Notes: a model not told the origin generated them from the letters alone. 64,000 nt of DNA from Symbiodinium natans (GCA_905221605.1 CAJNDS010000192.1:111001-175000), one strand, 5' to 3'; positions 11,901-21,053 are shown, counted from the first letter of the stretch. Numbers and translations are program-made.

Positions 11901-14900
11901 AAGTACACGGACCATGGAGCAACCTGCCTCCACCATCCCTGACGAAGGATACGATTTAGATACGTTTTGGAGGCCAGCAGCGTTTTCATAAGTTGCCCTT
12001 GGGTCTTTGAAAAGGGAGTGAAGTGGTGTCTTGTCGTTAAGATCTGTCTACAGGGCACAGACGCTTCCCAACCACCTCCTGCGCTGCTTTTGCCAACAGA
12101 ATGCACAGCCCTCCTCCCCCCGACTCTCGGACCCTGGGGCCTGCCAACTCTTGAAGCCTCTAACCCCATTTGGAAATTGCCAGAACTGAGATGTCTGGCT
12201 GGAAGGTGCTCGGCATCGGTTTCGTGCTGGAGCGCACCATGAGTTTCGTTAGGACTGGCGTAGGCTTGACAGTGTAGGTGCTCAAACACTCTTGGTCTTG
12301 CCTCGGCTCAGACAGAAGCACAACATCAAAGTAAGACCCAGTCCCGCCGCTAGATTCTATTGGAAGATCCGAGGTCTATCAGTGCTACTTAACTTCAGTA
12401 CTGGCTATGCAGAAAGCTGATGTCTGCCTCTACAGCCCGCAGGGCTTCACAGAACGCGCTCCCTTAAGAAGTCTTCCAGCCTGGGCTCCAAAGTCTCCGA
12501 TGGCATTCTCGCCCAGCATCAGCTCCTTCGCCGGGAGGGGCTCGTAGGAATGCGAACTTGTGGCATTCGAGTTGAGAGAAGATGCGGCCGCACGGCGATT
12601 TTTGAGGCTTGCTGCTGCCCTGAAAAGGCTTCAGCTTTGGTGCGGTTCAGATTCAGATCGAGACTTCGGGCAGATATCTCTAGAACTGCACCGCCTTGTG
12701 TTGTTTTCATGAAGTCAACAGACGTGATGCCTTTGCACGAGGTATGCCGCCATCCTTGCGAGACCCCATGCTATGCAACGCGTGCATCCGTCGGTAAATG
12801 CACGAGCTTGTCAGATCAAACTTCAAACTCAAGCAAGCTAGGCACTCGACATCGGACACTCGGATACTTGGATCCACGGATTGATGTGGCATCGCGACAA
12901 TTTGGTGCAGTCAAGCTTGGCAAATCTGGGGCTCAGGATCAATTCGACACGCCCTGACAAACGGGGACTGACGGCCTGCCCTTCGCGACATCCCACGCGA
13001 CTCAAAACCAAGCGAGCTTCAGGGAAGTGAACTGGAAGCTCCTTATTGGACATTATAAGGCCTAAACCCTAAACATCCCCAAGCCCTCAACCGATGAGGA
13101 AGCGCAGCTAGGCAGCCCATGAACCCACAGCTTCGACAGGCTCCAAGATCCCTTTCAAACTTCGGGGGGGAAGATTCCTTCAACTCGCGGTGTTTAGGGT
13201 TCAGGGCTTTATAGGGTTTGGAGAGAATCCTACAGCTATTTAAGGAATTGTCCTTGCTTAAGGGTTTTTGAGCTACCCTTCACGTTTGATCAGTCAAACC
13301 CGAATAGCATGCCGCTCCCAAGCAGAGCTCCCCGGCGACCTTTACAAACCCCGGCGGAGACTGGCAACTGGCGTCCTCGATGTTCGGGAGAGCTTTCAGA
13401 GCGTCCCCCAGGGCCTCTGCACACGAGGAAGTTTGGGGAGAGCGGGTCTTGGAAGTTGGGAGGGCCAATGTCCTGGACTTTGACTCGTCACAGTCCGAGG
13501 CTCTCAGGATAACTCCGCAGGAAATCCTTTTTGTACGCACTTAAGACGGAACAGGCAGTGCACCTGCACCCAGCAAATCCCAACTTGATCAACTCCAGGC
13601 CTGCGTCCCCGCATCGCCGAAGCCGTTCTTGCCCAGGCTTAGTTTTCGTAGGTCCTTGTGGTCTGCGAGGCCCTCGGCGATGGCCTGCGCACAGGCAGAC
13701 ATGCACCTTCGACCCTGAAACTTGCCGTCACGCAGCCGGATGTCCAGAGGGCAAACCAACAACTCCCAACCTGCACCAAAAAAAACACAAAAACAAAACC
13801 TACCTCGATCACTCCCAGGCCTGCGTCCCCGCATCGCCGAAGCCGTTGTTGTCCAGGATGAGTTCTCGTAGGTCCTTGTGGTGTGCGAGGCCCTCGGCGA
13901 TGGCCTGCATGGGGACAGGCCATGTTGCAGAAGCGCCCCTTCGGCCCTCAATCTTGCCATCACGTCGCCGGATGTCCAAAACAGCGTCAGGGCCTATACA
14001 GTACCGACTCCAAACCTTTCCCCTCTCCCAAGGCCTGGAGGCCGCTGTCGCCGATGCGATTGCTGAAGAGATACAGCAGCCGCAGCGAGGAGTGGCCGCC
14101 CAGACCAGCTCCAAGGGCCTGCGCAGACGACCGAATCTATTGGACTCTTTGTCTTTTGGAAACGGTACAGGCCTCATGGCCTGGCCGGGCAAGTACCCTT
14201 ATCCGGGGATTCTATAGGATAGCCAAGTTCTGTTTCCTAGGCTTGGCGGCACATAGTTGTAGAACTCCTTGCTGAAACCCAAGGCATTTCCTCTTTGCAG
14301 GGTCTCCCGCACCCGACCCCCCCTCCCCGCGGGCTCGCGCATGCAGGCCAACAAAGGGGCGTAGAGTACCGACATCTTTCTATTCGCGTAATATACATAC
14401 AGAGGAAAGGAGGTTGAAAGTTCATGGCCGTAAGAAACTATACGTATTGCAAGTTATGCTTGGCGCAGGACGGGTATTGGAATTGCGAAAGTACTTCAAT
14501 GGGCAAGATCTGATATGTTTGATCCTTAAGGGGGTTGTCGGTGAAGCAAGGGTTTTGCAGACAGCTTCGCCTCTTAGGGGGTTGTCGGACAAGAAAGGGT
14601 ATTGCAGATACCTTGGTGTTCTAATTGTGGTTACGGGGTTGCCGGTGCTGCAATCAACAGCGTATCCTGAAGCCGAGTGTGGTGTAGGTATGTGAATGCA
14701 GCTTGCAGCTATCTCAAGTGTTTCCAGTCACGTCGAAAACAAACGCACTTTGGCGAGTTTCCCCCCACCCCCGAGAACAGCGTGACCTTCTTGAAAAGCA
14801 GGTTTGTGGAAAGCCAAGTTCTGGTTCCTAGGCTTGGCGGCACGTAGTGCCAGAACCCTCCCACAAGGTGGGAAAGTCCTTGGTCCTTGCTGAAACCCAA

Positions 14901-17900
14901 GGCATATCCTCCTCGCAGGGTCTCCCGCACCCGACCCCCCCTCCCCCGCGGGCTCGCGCATGCAGGCCAACAAAGGGGCGTAGAGCACCGACATTTTTCT
15001 ATTCGCATAACATACAGAGGAAAGGAGGTTGAAAGTTCATGGCGGTAAGAAACTATATGCTTGGCGCAGGATGAGTATTGGAATTGCGAAAGTACTTCAA
15101 TGGGCAAGATCTTCTATCTTCGATCCTTAAGGGGGGCCAACCCCGCACTTGTGACCAGAAAATCTTCTCACTTGTGACTGCTTTTTTTTCTCGCTTGTGA
15201 CTATAAAATCTTCTCACTTCTGACTTTTTTGAGCTCACTTACGACTATAAATTCCAAAAACCGCAGCTCTCGCTCGAGAGGGCGTCTATTTTTTGGGGGG
15301 GCTCACTTGTGACTATTTTGCATTTTGTAGTCACAAGTGAGTTTTGATTTTGGGGAAGGTGGGGTGGGAGGGGGGGGGGGCTTGATAATAGCGTGTTCCA
15401 CGTGCTGCTGCGGGCGGGGGGGGGGGCTGATAATAGTGTGTTCCACGTGCTCCCCAACAACACAGCGGGTGTGTGGGGCGGGGTGCGGGGGGGGGGGGGG
15501 GGGGGGCTGATAATAGCTGTTCCACGTGCTGCTTGGGTGGGGTGGGTGGGGGGGGGATAATCGCGCGGTGGGGGGGGGTGGGTGGGGGGGGGGGGGGGGG
15601 GGGGGGGGTGGGGGGGGGGTGGGGGGGGGGGGGGGGGGGGGGGGTGGGGGGGGGGGTGGGGGCGGGTACCGACACGGGACACGGAACCATGTATCCACAG
15701 GCCACCGCAACAAAAACAACTTTTCAAAATGCTTCAAGGTGTGCGCAGCTTTTGCCAGCGGTCCCTAAGGGCTGCCATCGTTTGAAGTCTATAGACCTCT
15801 TCCTCAGCCACTAGCTCCATTGAGAAGCCGCCACAACTGAGATGGAGGACTAGCATGAAAGCTTCCTCCGGTGCGTTTTGTTTTTTAGTACCGGTTGGTG
15901 CTTGAGTGCGTCGTAGTCTGGTTCCAGGGTTTGGCCAGCTGCCGGGCTCAGAAGGCAAAATCACCGAAAGACAGAAACACAATAACAATGCACCGCTACA
16001 GGAAGTGCACGGACCACGGAGCAACCTGCCTCATCCCTGAGAGTCTGGATGCAACTTGTCGAGTTTTCGGCATGAAGCAGTGTCTTGTCTCAGTCGTTTA
16101 CATTGATTCCGAGTTTTTGCAAGACTCTGCAATTGCTTAATTGTGCGGGAAATTGGCTCCTGCCACTGGCAAGCCCCCTCCCAAACCTCCCGAGGGCCTC
16201 CACACGACGTCAGATCTCGACAGGACACGCAAGCCCAAAGCGGCACCCTGCATCCCGTAGAATGTGTAAATGCAGTCTCTTAAGCAGTCAGATCTCTGTT
16301 TATTCCAGCCCTCCCGCGCGATCACGGCAAAACGCTTTGGATGAGTATTTGCAAGCTCCATGCAGCAAATCCCCATAGAAATTGTCTCTGACCACATGCA
16401 TCCACATGCCGCCTACAAGAGCCTCATGAACACGTTCTGTGCACTTTCTCCTTTGCCCAGCACCCACTCCTCTCACCCCCCGGGCCCGTTTTAAAAAGAG
16501 GTGGGGACTGGGCGCCGAACCTATTTGGGCTCCAAGAAGTTTGTCCAGTCTAGCCGCCACTTTTAAAACCCAACGCTTCAGCAAATCTTCAGATTAAAAT
16601 TTAAAACACGATCTTCGTTTCAAGGCTCAGCCGCCGAAATTTGGCAATGAGTCGTGCAGTCTACAAAAGGCCCTATACCCCACTTTCCCCTGCTTTAAGG
16701 CACGCCCTCCCGAATGGCAGTAAAGACCCGCGCCAGCCATCTGAAATGTTGGACTTCAAAGCTTCCGGAGTCGGTGTGACAGGACTTGGGCTTCCTGCTT
16801 TCTTGTGGATCTTTCATACCCTCAAGAAGCGCCACGACAATCGGGGAGGACGCCGCAGAGAACCCGGCCCTACTTTTGAGAGGCAGCCACGGGTGCGCCC
16901 CCACCTCGGCCTCTGCATCTCCGAAGCCGGAGTCCGTCAGCTTCAGCTGCCGCAGGCGCCTCCAGGGCAGCGCCCGCACCAGGGCCTGGCGCGGGGAGAG
17001 CAAAAAAGGAAGCTGCATAGGAGCCTCTAAGCTTTAGAAAAAAGTTCTGTAGGATTTGTAGGGCCTTTATGCGGATTTCCTGTTAAGAAAGAAAGGAATG
17101 GGAGGCTCGAGGCATGCTCTGCAGGGCTCTCCTGCCTGGAAGGCCTCGCCGGCCAGCTCGCTGTTGTCCACTTCCACCACCTCCAGCCGCTCGTAGTGCG
17201 GCAGCGCCCCGGCCAGCACCTGGACCTGGGCTTCGGGCAGGTCCCCCAAACTCAGCTCCGTGGCCTCCAGCGCCTTCTCGCGGAAGACCTGGGCCTGGAG
17301 CTGCAGCACCGGCTCCAGGTCCGACCTGTGGGTGAACTTCAGGGTCCCCCTCTCCGCTTGGGTGCGGAACTCCGCGGGCGCCATGGGCGCCTCTGAGTTC
17401 CGGCCTTCGCGGAAGGGGATCCTGATGCTCTTCCAGGGGGCAGTCCGCGCCAGCGACCACTGCACCTCCGCCCTGCACCAGCCGCGCTGCAGGTACGGCG
17501 TGCTGTTCCGGTGCAGCTGCGGGCAGGGCGGGCTGCAGCCGAAGTGGCATCCCGGGCCGCAGCTGCCCGTCTCGTCGGTGTCCCGCAGCTCGGCCAGCGC
17601 CACGTCCGTCACGGCGTTGTCGGGGAGGTAGAAGACCTTAGCAGTCCCAGACAGCTCGGGCCCGGGCCGGTCGTGGAGGCCGGGCGTCAGGTCCTCGATC
17701 CTTAGCGACCAGGTCGTGTCATGCGCGTAGAGGAGGTGCATGTTGGCCATGCCCTTCGCGAAGTAGACGTCCTGACGGAAACACATCTGTAGGCATCGCA
17801 GGCCCTCATGTCCCCCAACCGCCCCCTCACGAGGAAGCAACACAGAAAATGGTAGAAGAGCGATGCAGACAGCTCAGCCAGTTTCAGTCCATCCTGCTCT

Positions 17901-18701
17901 TCAGTTCTTGGGAACTGATACAAGCAGATGTAATCGACGAAGATCGCCGCCTCATTGACACGTGCCCCCATACCACGCTCTGCACTTTATACTCACATGC
18001 ATTTTGTTGATCTTACATGATCTTATAGGCTTCTAGGGCGTGCAGGCAGCAAGCTGCTCTCAGCTGGCCGTTTCAAGAGAAGCTTGAGAAGCTTCAGGGC
18101 TGCACATGCGAGACAAAAAGTACCTGGAACTTGCGCAAGGTCGACATGCAATGTGCCCTAATTATACCTGGAAAACAAAATCAATGTTTGCGAGGCAGTG
18201 CCCTATGGCGCCTCCCAGTCCTCTGCGAGTTTCTGGGCCGGGGCGATCTTCTCCAGGATCTCCGCGAAGGTGTCCAGTGCTTCTACCAGCACTCGCAGCC
18301 TCAGGAGTCTCTCTACAGGACTTAATGTAATCCCAATCGAGGCATACGGCACACGGTCAACAGATTGCGAGGGAGACCCTGCGTTAAAGAGCTGGGGTCC
18401 CCCGCTGGAACCTGGCCAAGTCCGGGATCTCGCGGCTTTCCCACGAGTGAGAGACTGCCATGACCGAGAAGCGGTGGGCCCATTCCACCTGGCCACCTGG
18501 CAGCTTCGCCTCCAGCTCCTCCTGGGCCAGCAGGGCCGGGCGACCGTCCTTGGTCCGCATCCCCTCGGCTTCCTGGCGCCGGGGCATGGTGCGGCCCTCG
18601 GCCAGGAGCTCCCGGAGGAAGTCGGCGCGGACGAGCCGCACCTTGGCATCCCGGCAGTACGCCAGCAGGCCGCTCTGGTCCCGCAGGCTGTAGATGGCTA
18701 C
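8362..18701 (-). CDS. Gene 1: HET/TIR-like domain plus LRR receptor-like protein (multi-exon model)
   Basis: Minus-strand gene read by eye. Exons in 5'-3' order: 18701-18412, 18299-18212, 17950-17879, 17786-17136 (HET-like region), 16985-16905, 14118-14035, 13904-13821, 13684-13601, 13414-13376, 12525-12481, 10866-10783, 10636-10553, 10137-10099, 9923-9879, 9237-9154, 8890-8807, 8424-8362 (stop). Every junction conserves frame and every exon starts after AG. Donors are GC, GT or GA. The protein has an N-terminal three-motif domain and about ten 28-residue LRRs. The likely role is intracellular recognition coupled to a HET/TIR-like output, which is inference from architecture. The first exon is unsettled; see the candidates at 19-21 kb. 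The paralogue at 33-58 kb keeps the same exon lengths while introns differ by indels, which is the main support that these exons are real. Confidence 0.7.
8807..8890 (-). CDS. Gene 1 LRR exon (type VII)
   Basis: 84 nt. It starts ALVHGLRDNRE with strand LKMLWLHEN, then SLSDAGVE. Acceptor CCGCAG|GCA, donor GAG|GTCAGG (GT). Gene 2 copy: 33265-33348. Confidence 0.8.
8925..9003 (+). repeat. GA/GAGC microsatellite in a gene 1 intron
   Basis: gagcgagagcgagagcgaga words then (ga)n then (gagc)n, located between LRR exons VI and VII. Absent from the right unit at the same place. Confidence 0.9.
9154..9237 (-). CDS. Gene 1 LRR exon (type VI)
   Basis: 84 nt. It starts ALAGVLPRLLK with strand LATLTLSQN, then RVSDAGAE. 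Acceptor TGCACAG|GCC, donor GAG|GTGCGG (GT). In gene 2 (33569-33652) the same junction has a GC donor. Confidence 0.8.
9879..9923 (-). CDS. Gene 1 second split LRR, second half
   Basis: 45 nt: YLGLRDNSFGDDGTK. Acceptor GCACAG|TAT, donor AAG|GCCGAC (GC). The join with 10099-10137 yields 13+15=28 residues with all LRR consensus positions filled. Confidence 0.7.
10099..10137 (-). CDS. Gene 1 second split LRR, first half
   Basis: 39 nt: ALAEVLQHLTQMQ. Acceptor TGCCAG|GCC, donor CAG|GCGGTG (GC). It pairs with 9879-9923. The counterpart 34323-34361 in gene 2 has identical length. Confidence 0.7.
10553..10636 (-). CDS. Gene 1 LRR exon (type V)
   Basis: 84 nt. It starts ALASALRPHAK with strand LSDLRVFSN, then SITDAGLQ. 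Acceptor GAGCGAG|GCC, donor CAG|GCATCG (GC). I found no counterpart in gene 2. Confidence 0.75.
10783..10866 (-). CDS. Gene 1 LRR exon (type IV)
   Basis: 84 nt. It starts ALAAGLGGHAA with strand LQRLMLYEI, then RIGDGGIK. Acceptor GGGCAG|GCT, donor AAG|GCTTGG (GC). Its closest relative in gene 2 is 45030-45113. It is missing from the position-equivalent place near 34.6 kb. Confidence 0.75.
11222..11262 (-). pseudogene. Broken LRR-III first-half exon in gene 1
   Basis: The sequence aligns with the intact exon at 52952-52990 and its upstream flank, but about 16 nt spanning the acceptor and the first codons are missing (CTTCGGCGCGGCT joins directly to GAGAGAAGTT on the plus strand). The flank (gagtgaggcccaagctgcc) is well conserved. 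It is therefore a remnant of another cassette. Confidence 0.6.
12481..12525 (-). CDS. Gene 1 split LRR-III, second half
   Basis: 45 nt, 15 codons: ELMLGENAIGDFGAQ. Acceptor GCGAAG|GAG, donor CAG|GCTGGAAG (GC). It completes the LRR begun at 13376-13414 across an intron of about 850 nt. Confidence 0.75.
13376..13414 (-). CDS. Gene 1 split LRR-III, first half
   Basis: 39 nt, 13 codons: ALGDALKALPNIE. Acceptor TGCAGAG|GCC, donor GAG|GACGCC (GA type). Joined to 12481-12525 it gives a perfect 28-residue LRR. Confidence 0.75.
13601..13684 (-). CDS. Gene 1 LRR-II exon, second copy
   Basis: 84 nt. It starts AIAEGLADHKD with strand LRKLSLGKN, then GFGDAGTQ. Acceptor GCGCAG|GCC, donor CAG|GCCTGGAG (GC). 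It is a local duplicate of the neighbouring LRR-II exon, an arrangement not seen in the gene 2 cassettes. Confidence 0.8.
13821..13904 (-). CDS. Gene 1 LRR-II exon
   Basis: 84 nt. It starts AIAEGLAHHKD with strand LRELILDNN, then GFGDAGTQ. Acceptor ATGCAG|GCC, donor CAG|GCCTGGGAG (GC). Confidence 0.8.
14035..14118 (-). CDS. Gene 1 LRR-I exon
   Basis: 84 nt, 28 codons. It starts ALGAGLGGHSS and has strand LRLLYLFSN, then RIGDSGLQ. Acceptor GCGCAG|GCC, donor CAG|GCCTTGGG (GC). First member of the single full cassette kept in gene 1. Confidence 0.8.
15160..15250. repeat. Cluster of TCACTTGTGACT-type words
   Basis: At least four near-repeats of (t)cacttgtgactataaa-like words in a gene 1 intron. 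The same cluster is found at 53990-54090 in gene 2, each time next to the perfect stem-loop. Confidence 0.65.
15302..15341. repeat. 14-bp perfect stem-loop (gene 1 intron)
   Basis: ctcacttgtgacta (15302-15315) and tagtcacaagtgag (15328-15341) with a 12-nt loop. The homologous stem at 54197-54229 has a 5-nt loop. Confidence 0.8.
15366..15665 (+). repeat. G-rich minisatellite and poly-G array
   Basis: Units containing ataatagcgtgttccacgtg separated by long G-runs, then about 120 nt of almost pure G with single t/c breaks. Strong potential for quadruplex structure. Poly-Pro and poly-Gly frames here are artefacts. Confidence 0.85.
16905..16985 (-). CDS. Gene 1 LRR exon 1 (81 nt)
   Basis: 27 codons: ALVRALPWRRLRQLKL then TDSGFGDAEAE. 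Acceptor CGCCAG|GCC, donor GAG|GTGGGG (GT). It is one residue shorter than the other LRRs. The homologue is 56531-56611. Confidence 0.75.
17136..17786 (-). CDS. Gene 1 main exon: HET-like motif 3, C-terminal extension and first LRR
   Basis: 651 nt, 217 codons, from CTACAG|ATG to TTCCAG|GCAGGAG. Residues 7-26 carry GMANMHLLYAHDTTW. Residues 97-111 read PYLQRGWCRAEVQWS, comparable to the RaWtfQE block of HET domains and to the RGWCxAExEWS motif I recall as frequent in dinoflagellate proteins. Residues 76-88 hold four Cys (CGPGCHFGCSPPC), a possible metal or disulfide cluster. A segment FTHRSDLEPVLQLQ follows, and the last 28 residues (190-217) form an LRR-like unit (LPHYERLEVVEVDNSELAG). The gene 2 exon has the same length with 16 substitutions. 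This is the longest credible coding block in gene 1. An alternative start is after CGTCAG at 17771. Confidence 0.8.
17879..17950 (-). CDS. Gene 1 exon: HET-like domain motif 2
   Basis: About 72 nt encoding IFVDYICLYQFPRTEEQ. The VDYICLYQ block corresponds to the WIDALCINQ block of HET domains and to the DYxSLxQF block I recall from dinoflagellate proteins. The acceptor is read as AATGAG|GCG and the donor as CTG|GCTGAG. Both edges could shift by a few codons. Gene 2 homologue: 57453-57524. Confidence 0.65.
18212..18299 (-). CDS. Gene 1 exon: helical linker of the HET-like domain
   Basis: 88 nt. The first base completes the split codon (AG+G, Arg) and 29 codons follow: LRVLVEALDTFAEILEKIA then PAQKLAEDWE. 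The donor is GAG|GCGCC (GC type). The phase is compatible with the preceding 290-nt exon in both genes. Gene 2 homologue: 57787-57874. The segment is predicted helical, lying between motifs 1 and 2. Confidence 0.7.
18412..18701 (-). CDS. Gene 1 exon: HET-like domain motif 1
   Basis: 290 nt (96 codons plus 2 nt), from GCGCAG|GTAGCC to GCCAG|GTTCC. It encodes an alpha/beta-looking segment (VAIYSLRDQSGLLAYC, VRLVRADFLRELLAEG), then near its end FSVMAVSHSWESREIPD. The SHSW block matches the position and shape of the first HET-domain block (YxALSYxWG) and of the SHxWExREHPDP motif I recall in uncharacterised dinoflagellate proteins. The same length and phase occur in gene 2 (58023-58312). Confidence 0.75.
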
Positions 18702-19056
18702 CTGCGCAGCCTGTGCAGGCACGGCGAGCTTGCCAAGCTTGGGGTACTCAAAGTGCGAGCGTGTGACATGAAGCGATCTTGTGATGATCTCTGGAGACGA
18801 CGTGAATGGGCTTCGTGCCCGGCATGAACACGAACATTTGCTGCTGGAAGCTCCCACATTTCTAGCAGAAGCAGCCTTGGGACTTGGTCGGAACGACTCT
18901 ACCAGACAAGTACACCTCGTACAGTAGCAAATTGCCGGACGCATGTCAGCGAACTACTACACGAACCTGGAATAACCTATATGTGTCAAGAAACATGAGA
19001 ACAACACATTGCAGCACCCAAACCCATCCCTCGGTTCACAGGAGGGTCAGGTAAAC

Positions 19057-19111
19057 GGAGCGGAAGCAGCCGCAAGAGCAGCCGCGTGGCCTCGGCTTTG
19101 GACTCCGGCTC
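19057..19111 (-). CDS. Gene 1 candidate 5' exon (EPES type)
   Basis: 55 nt beginning EPESKAEATRLLLRLL, bounded by CACAG|GAG and CTCC|GTTTAC, leaving phase 1. The homologue at 58841-58895 has the same length and phase. The exon that would receive phase 1 was not found, so the link to 18412-18701 is open. Confidence 0.4.
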
Positions 19112-19412
19112 CTGTGAGGCTCCAAAGCTGCTCTCTGCAACCCACTTGCTGCGCCGCAGCCACTACAAAACCAGAACCGCCCTTCGTCCTCCTTGGCGGG
19201 CTCGGAGGGCTCGGCGGCTTCCTCGGCTCGGCTTATTTAGCACATGCTCAGAAAGCGGCCCAAATCCGCACTCCCCTCCCTCTCTTCCATCATTACAAAG
19301 GTCCTGGAAACCCAGTGGATGCGACGGCGTAGCTGTACTGGGTCACTCTGCAGTTCATGGTCTCTTGCTATAGAATTGGATTCCGAGGGAATGAAGCATT
19401 CCCCCAAGTTAC

Positions 19413-19520
19413 CATCAAGCCCAGGTGACCCAGGTGCTGCCTCTGCAGGAGATTCCTCCCTCGCACCAGCGTCTCCGGATCCTTCCATGGTCCGGTGATG
19501 CCAGAAAGCACACCCACAAG
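19413..19520 (-). CDS. Gene 1 candidate 5' exon
   Basis: 108 nt, 36 codons, acceptor TAGAG|CTTGTG and donor ATG|GTAACT. It contains WKDPETLVRGRNLLQRQHLG. The homologue at 59126-59224 is 33 codons, lacks one three-residue HLG repeat, and has a canonical GTAAGT donor. The length difference keeps the frame, which supports coding. No domain recognised. Confidence 0.45.
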
Positions 19521-20419
19521 CTCTACGCAGCTGCTTTTCGCAGAGCTGCCTGCGACTTGGATTACAGTGCGAACACGACACAGTGCTTGGCTCCCAACCT
19601 GCAGCCTGGCTCAGGGCCTCTGCACGCAAGAAATGAAGAACTAACACTTGCAACGCTCTGAGTGCAAAACTATTTTTGCAGGGCCACTGCACAGGCTGTA
19701 CACGGCTTTCTCCCCGGCTTCGCGTGCCGCAGAGGAACACCGGAAGCACTCGACCGTGCGGGCACTGTGTGCTTGCGGGGTGATTGTGAGTGGGGTGAAC
19801 GCGCCGCCTGTTGAGAGCGAAGGGCATTGCAGGAGCTTCCGCGTCGGGATCCCGCCAGACGATCCGAGCGCAACTCCGCAGGTGCAACTCATTGAAGGGC
19901 TTTGGTACTTGGGTTGATGTGCGGACTCCACATGGACTCGGGGCGAAAGGTGTTGGAGGCTGAAGAGGAATTTGCAGGCAGAGAAACCAAGCTTTCTGCA
20001 AGAGCTCAGGTACGGTTAAGTAACATCTTCTGGGTGAAGTGTTATGGGAGCTCCAGGAGTTCCGAGGGCTTTAATGAAGAAGGCCAAGCACACGAAAAAA
20101 CTTGTCACTGGCCTCTGCCTCCGATGCTACCACAGGAGGAGCCTCCAAGCAATGCCGATCTCAAAAGGGTGTAGGGTGTCTCCTTGTCATCCACCCGACC
20201 GCGGTAACAGGCCTCTTGCTCCGGGGCAACATCCGCCGGATGCAATGGCACTTCCTTCGCACCAGCACCTCCGCATCAATGCAGGCATATGTGGGACCGC
20301 AACAGCCACAACAACTGATGGCTCAGCACTCATTGCGACGTCTTGTATCAGTCCATGCCTACAGCTCTTAATACTACGGCTGGAGGGACTTGGTGGCCTG
20401 CTGCGGCTTCTCCTGAAAC

Positions 20420-20503
20420 CTGCAAGACTTCCACATGGACAGTGCCTTCTGCCGTTGAAAGTAGATCCGGCACGATTTTGTCACGGCCCTTTGTGAACAC
20501 AGT
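20420..20503 (-). CDS. Gene 1 candidate N-terminal exon
   Basis: 84 nt encoding VFTKGRDKIVPDLLSTAEG and onward, ending CTTGCAG|GTTTCAGG. The right-hand homologue (59760-59876) starts with an ATG 39 codons from the donor. Here the ATG position reads GTG and 17 nt are missing just downstream, so this copy cannot start the same way. It could be entered by splicing at ATCACAG|ACTGTG, or it may be broken. Confidence 0.35.
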
Positions 20504-20990
20504 CTGTGATCTTTGACACTGTAAACTTGTCCCAAGTTTCACATATCCCAAGCCCAGATAAATTAAATAACCCTGGGACACGCAGGACGCCCTGACTACG
20601 AACTGCCCCATACTGCCCGCACGTGCTTGGACAAAACCGCCCATGGGCCCAGGATCTGCAAACCCTGGCGCGCATCACGTGAGCCTGCGTGGGCATTGCA
20701 TCCGAGGGCAGAGCCAAATGCGATGCCTGGTGCCAGCCCGAGGGCAATGCAGCTAATGCTGTGTGCTGCCATTCTTGAGCTAAAGACGGTCGTAACCCTC
20801 AAAAGATCCTCGAAAGCTTCCAAGGGAATTCATGAGACGAGCGATGACGGAAGCACCGATTGGCGCGCTAGAACCTCCAAGATATATCTTCTTGTGGCCT
20901 AGTGGGCGACACCATGAGGTCACCATGAACAAGAACACACTTGCTACTGGAAGCAACATCACATGTTCGTAATCTCTCGCTCAGTGGCAC

Positions 20991-21053
20991 CCTGGGCATC
21001 AACACTCGTTGCAGCACCCGAGCACATCTGGCCTCGGTTGTGGACTCCGGCTC
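20991..21053 (-). CDS. Gene 1 candidate upstream exon (EPES type)
   Basis: 63 nt, 21 codons, beginning EPESTTEAR, bounded by CATAG|GAG and AGG|GTGCCA. An equally long exon is present at 60318-60380. It also resembles the EPESKAEA start of the exon at 19057-19111, so this may be a duplicated small exon. Function is unknown, and membership in gene 1 is inferred only from position. Confidence 0.35.

Noticed and set aside
15245-15737. Proline-rich minus-strand frames and glycine-rich plus-strand frames
   Set aside because: They are direct translations of poly-G and (G)nT tracts, and all frames are open there.
16137-16584. Minus frames conserved between the 16.1-16.6 kb and 55.7-56.1 kb copies
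   Set aside because: Their similarity is explained by the recent segmental duplication. They lack LRR or other motifs, have frame-breaking differences at their ends and lie between well-defined exons, so I treat them as intron.
17083-17550. Alternative frames over the main domain exon (155-156 codons minus, several plus frames)
   Set aside because: The chosen frame keeps 217 codons with only conservative changes between the two genes and joins in phase to its neighbours. The others are Ala/Gly/Pro-rich shadows of high third-position GC.
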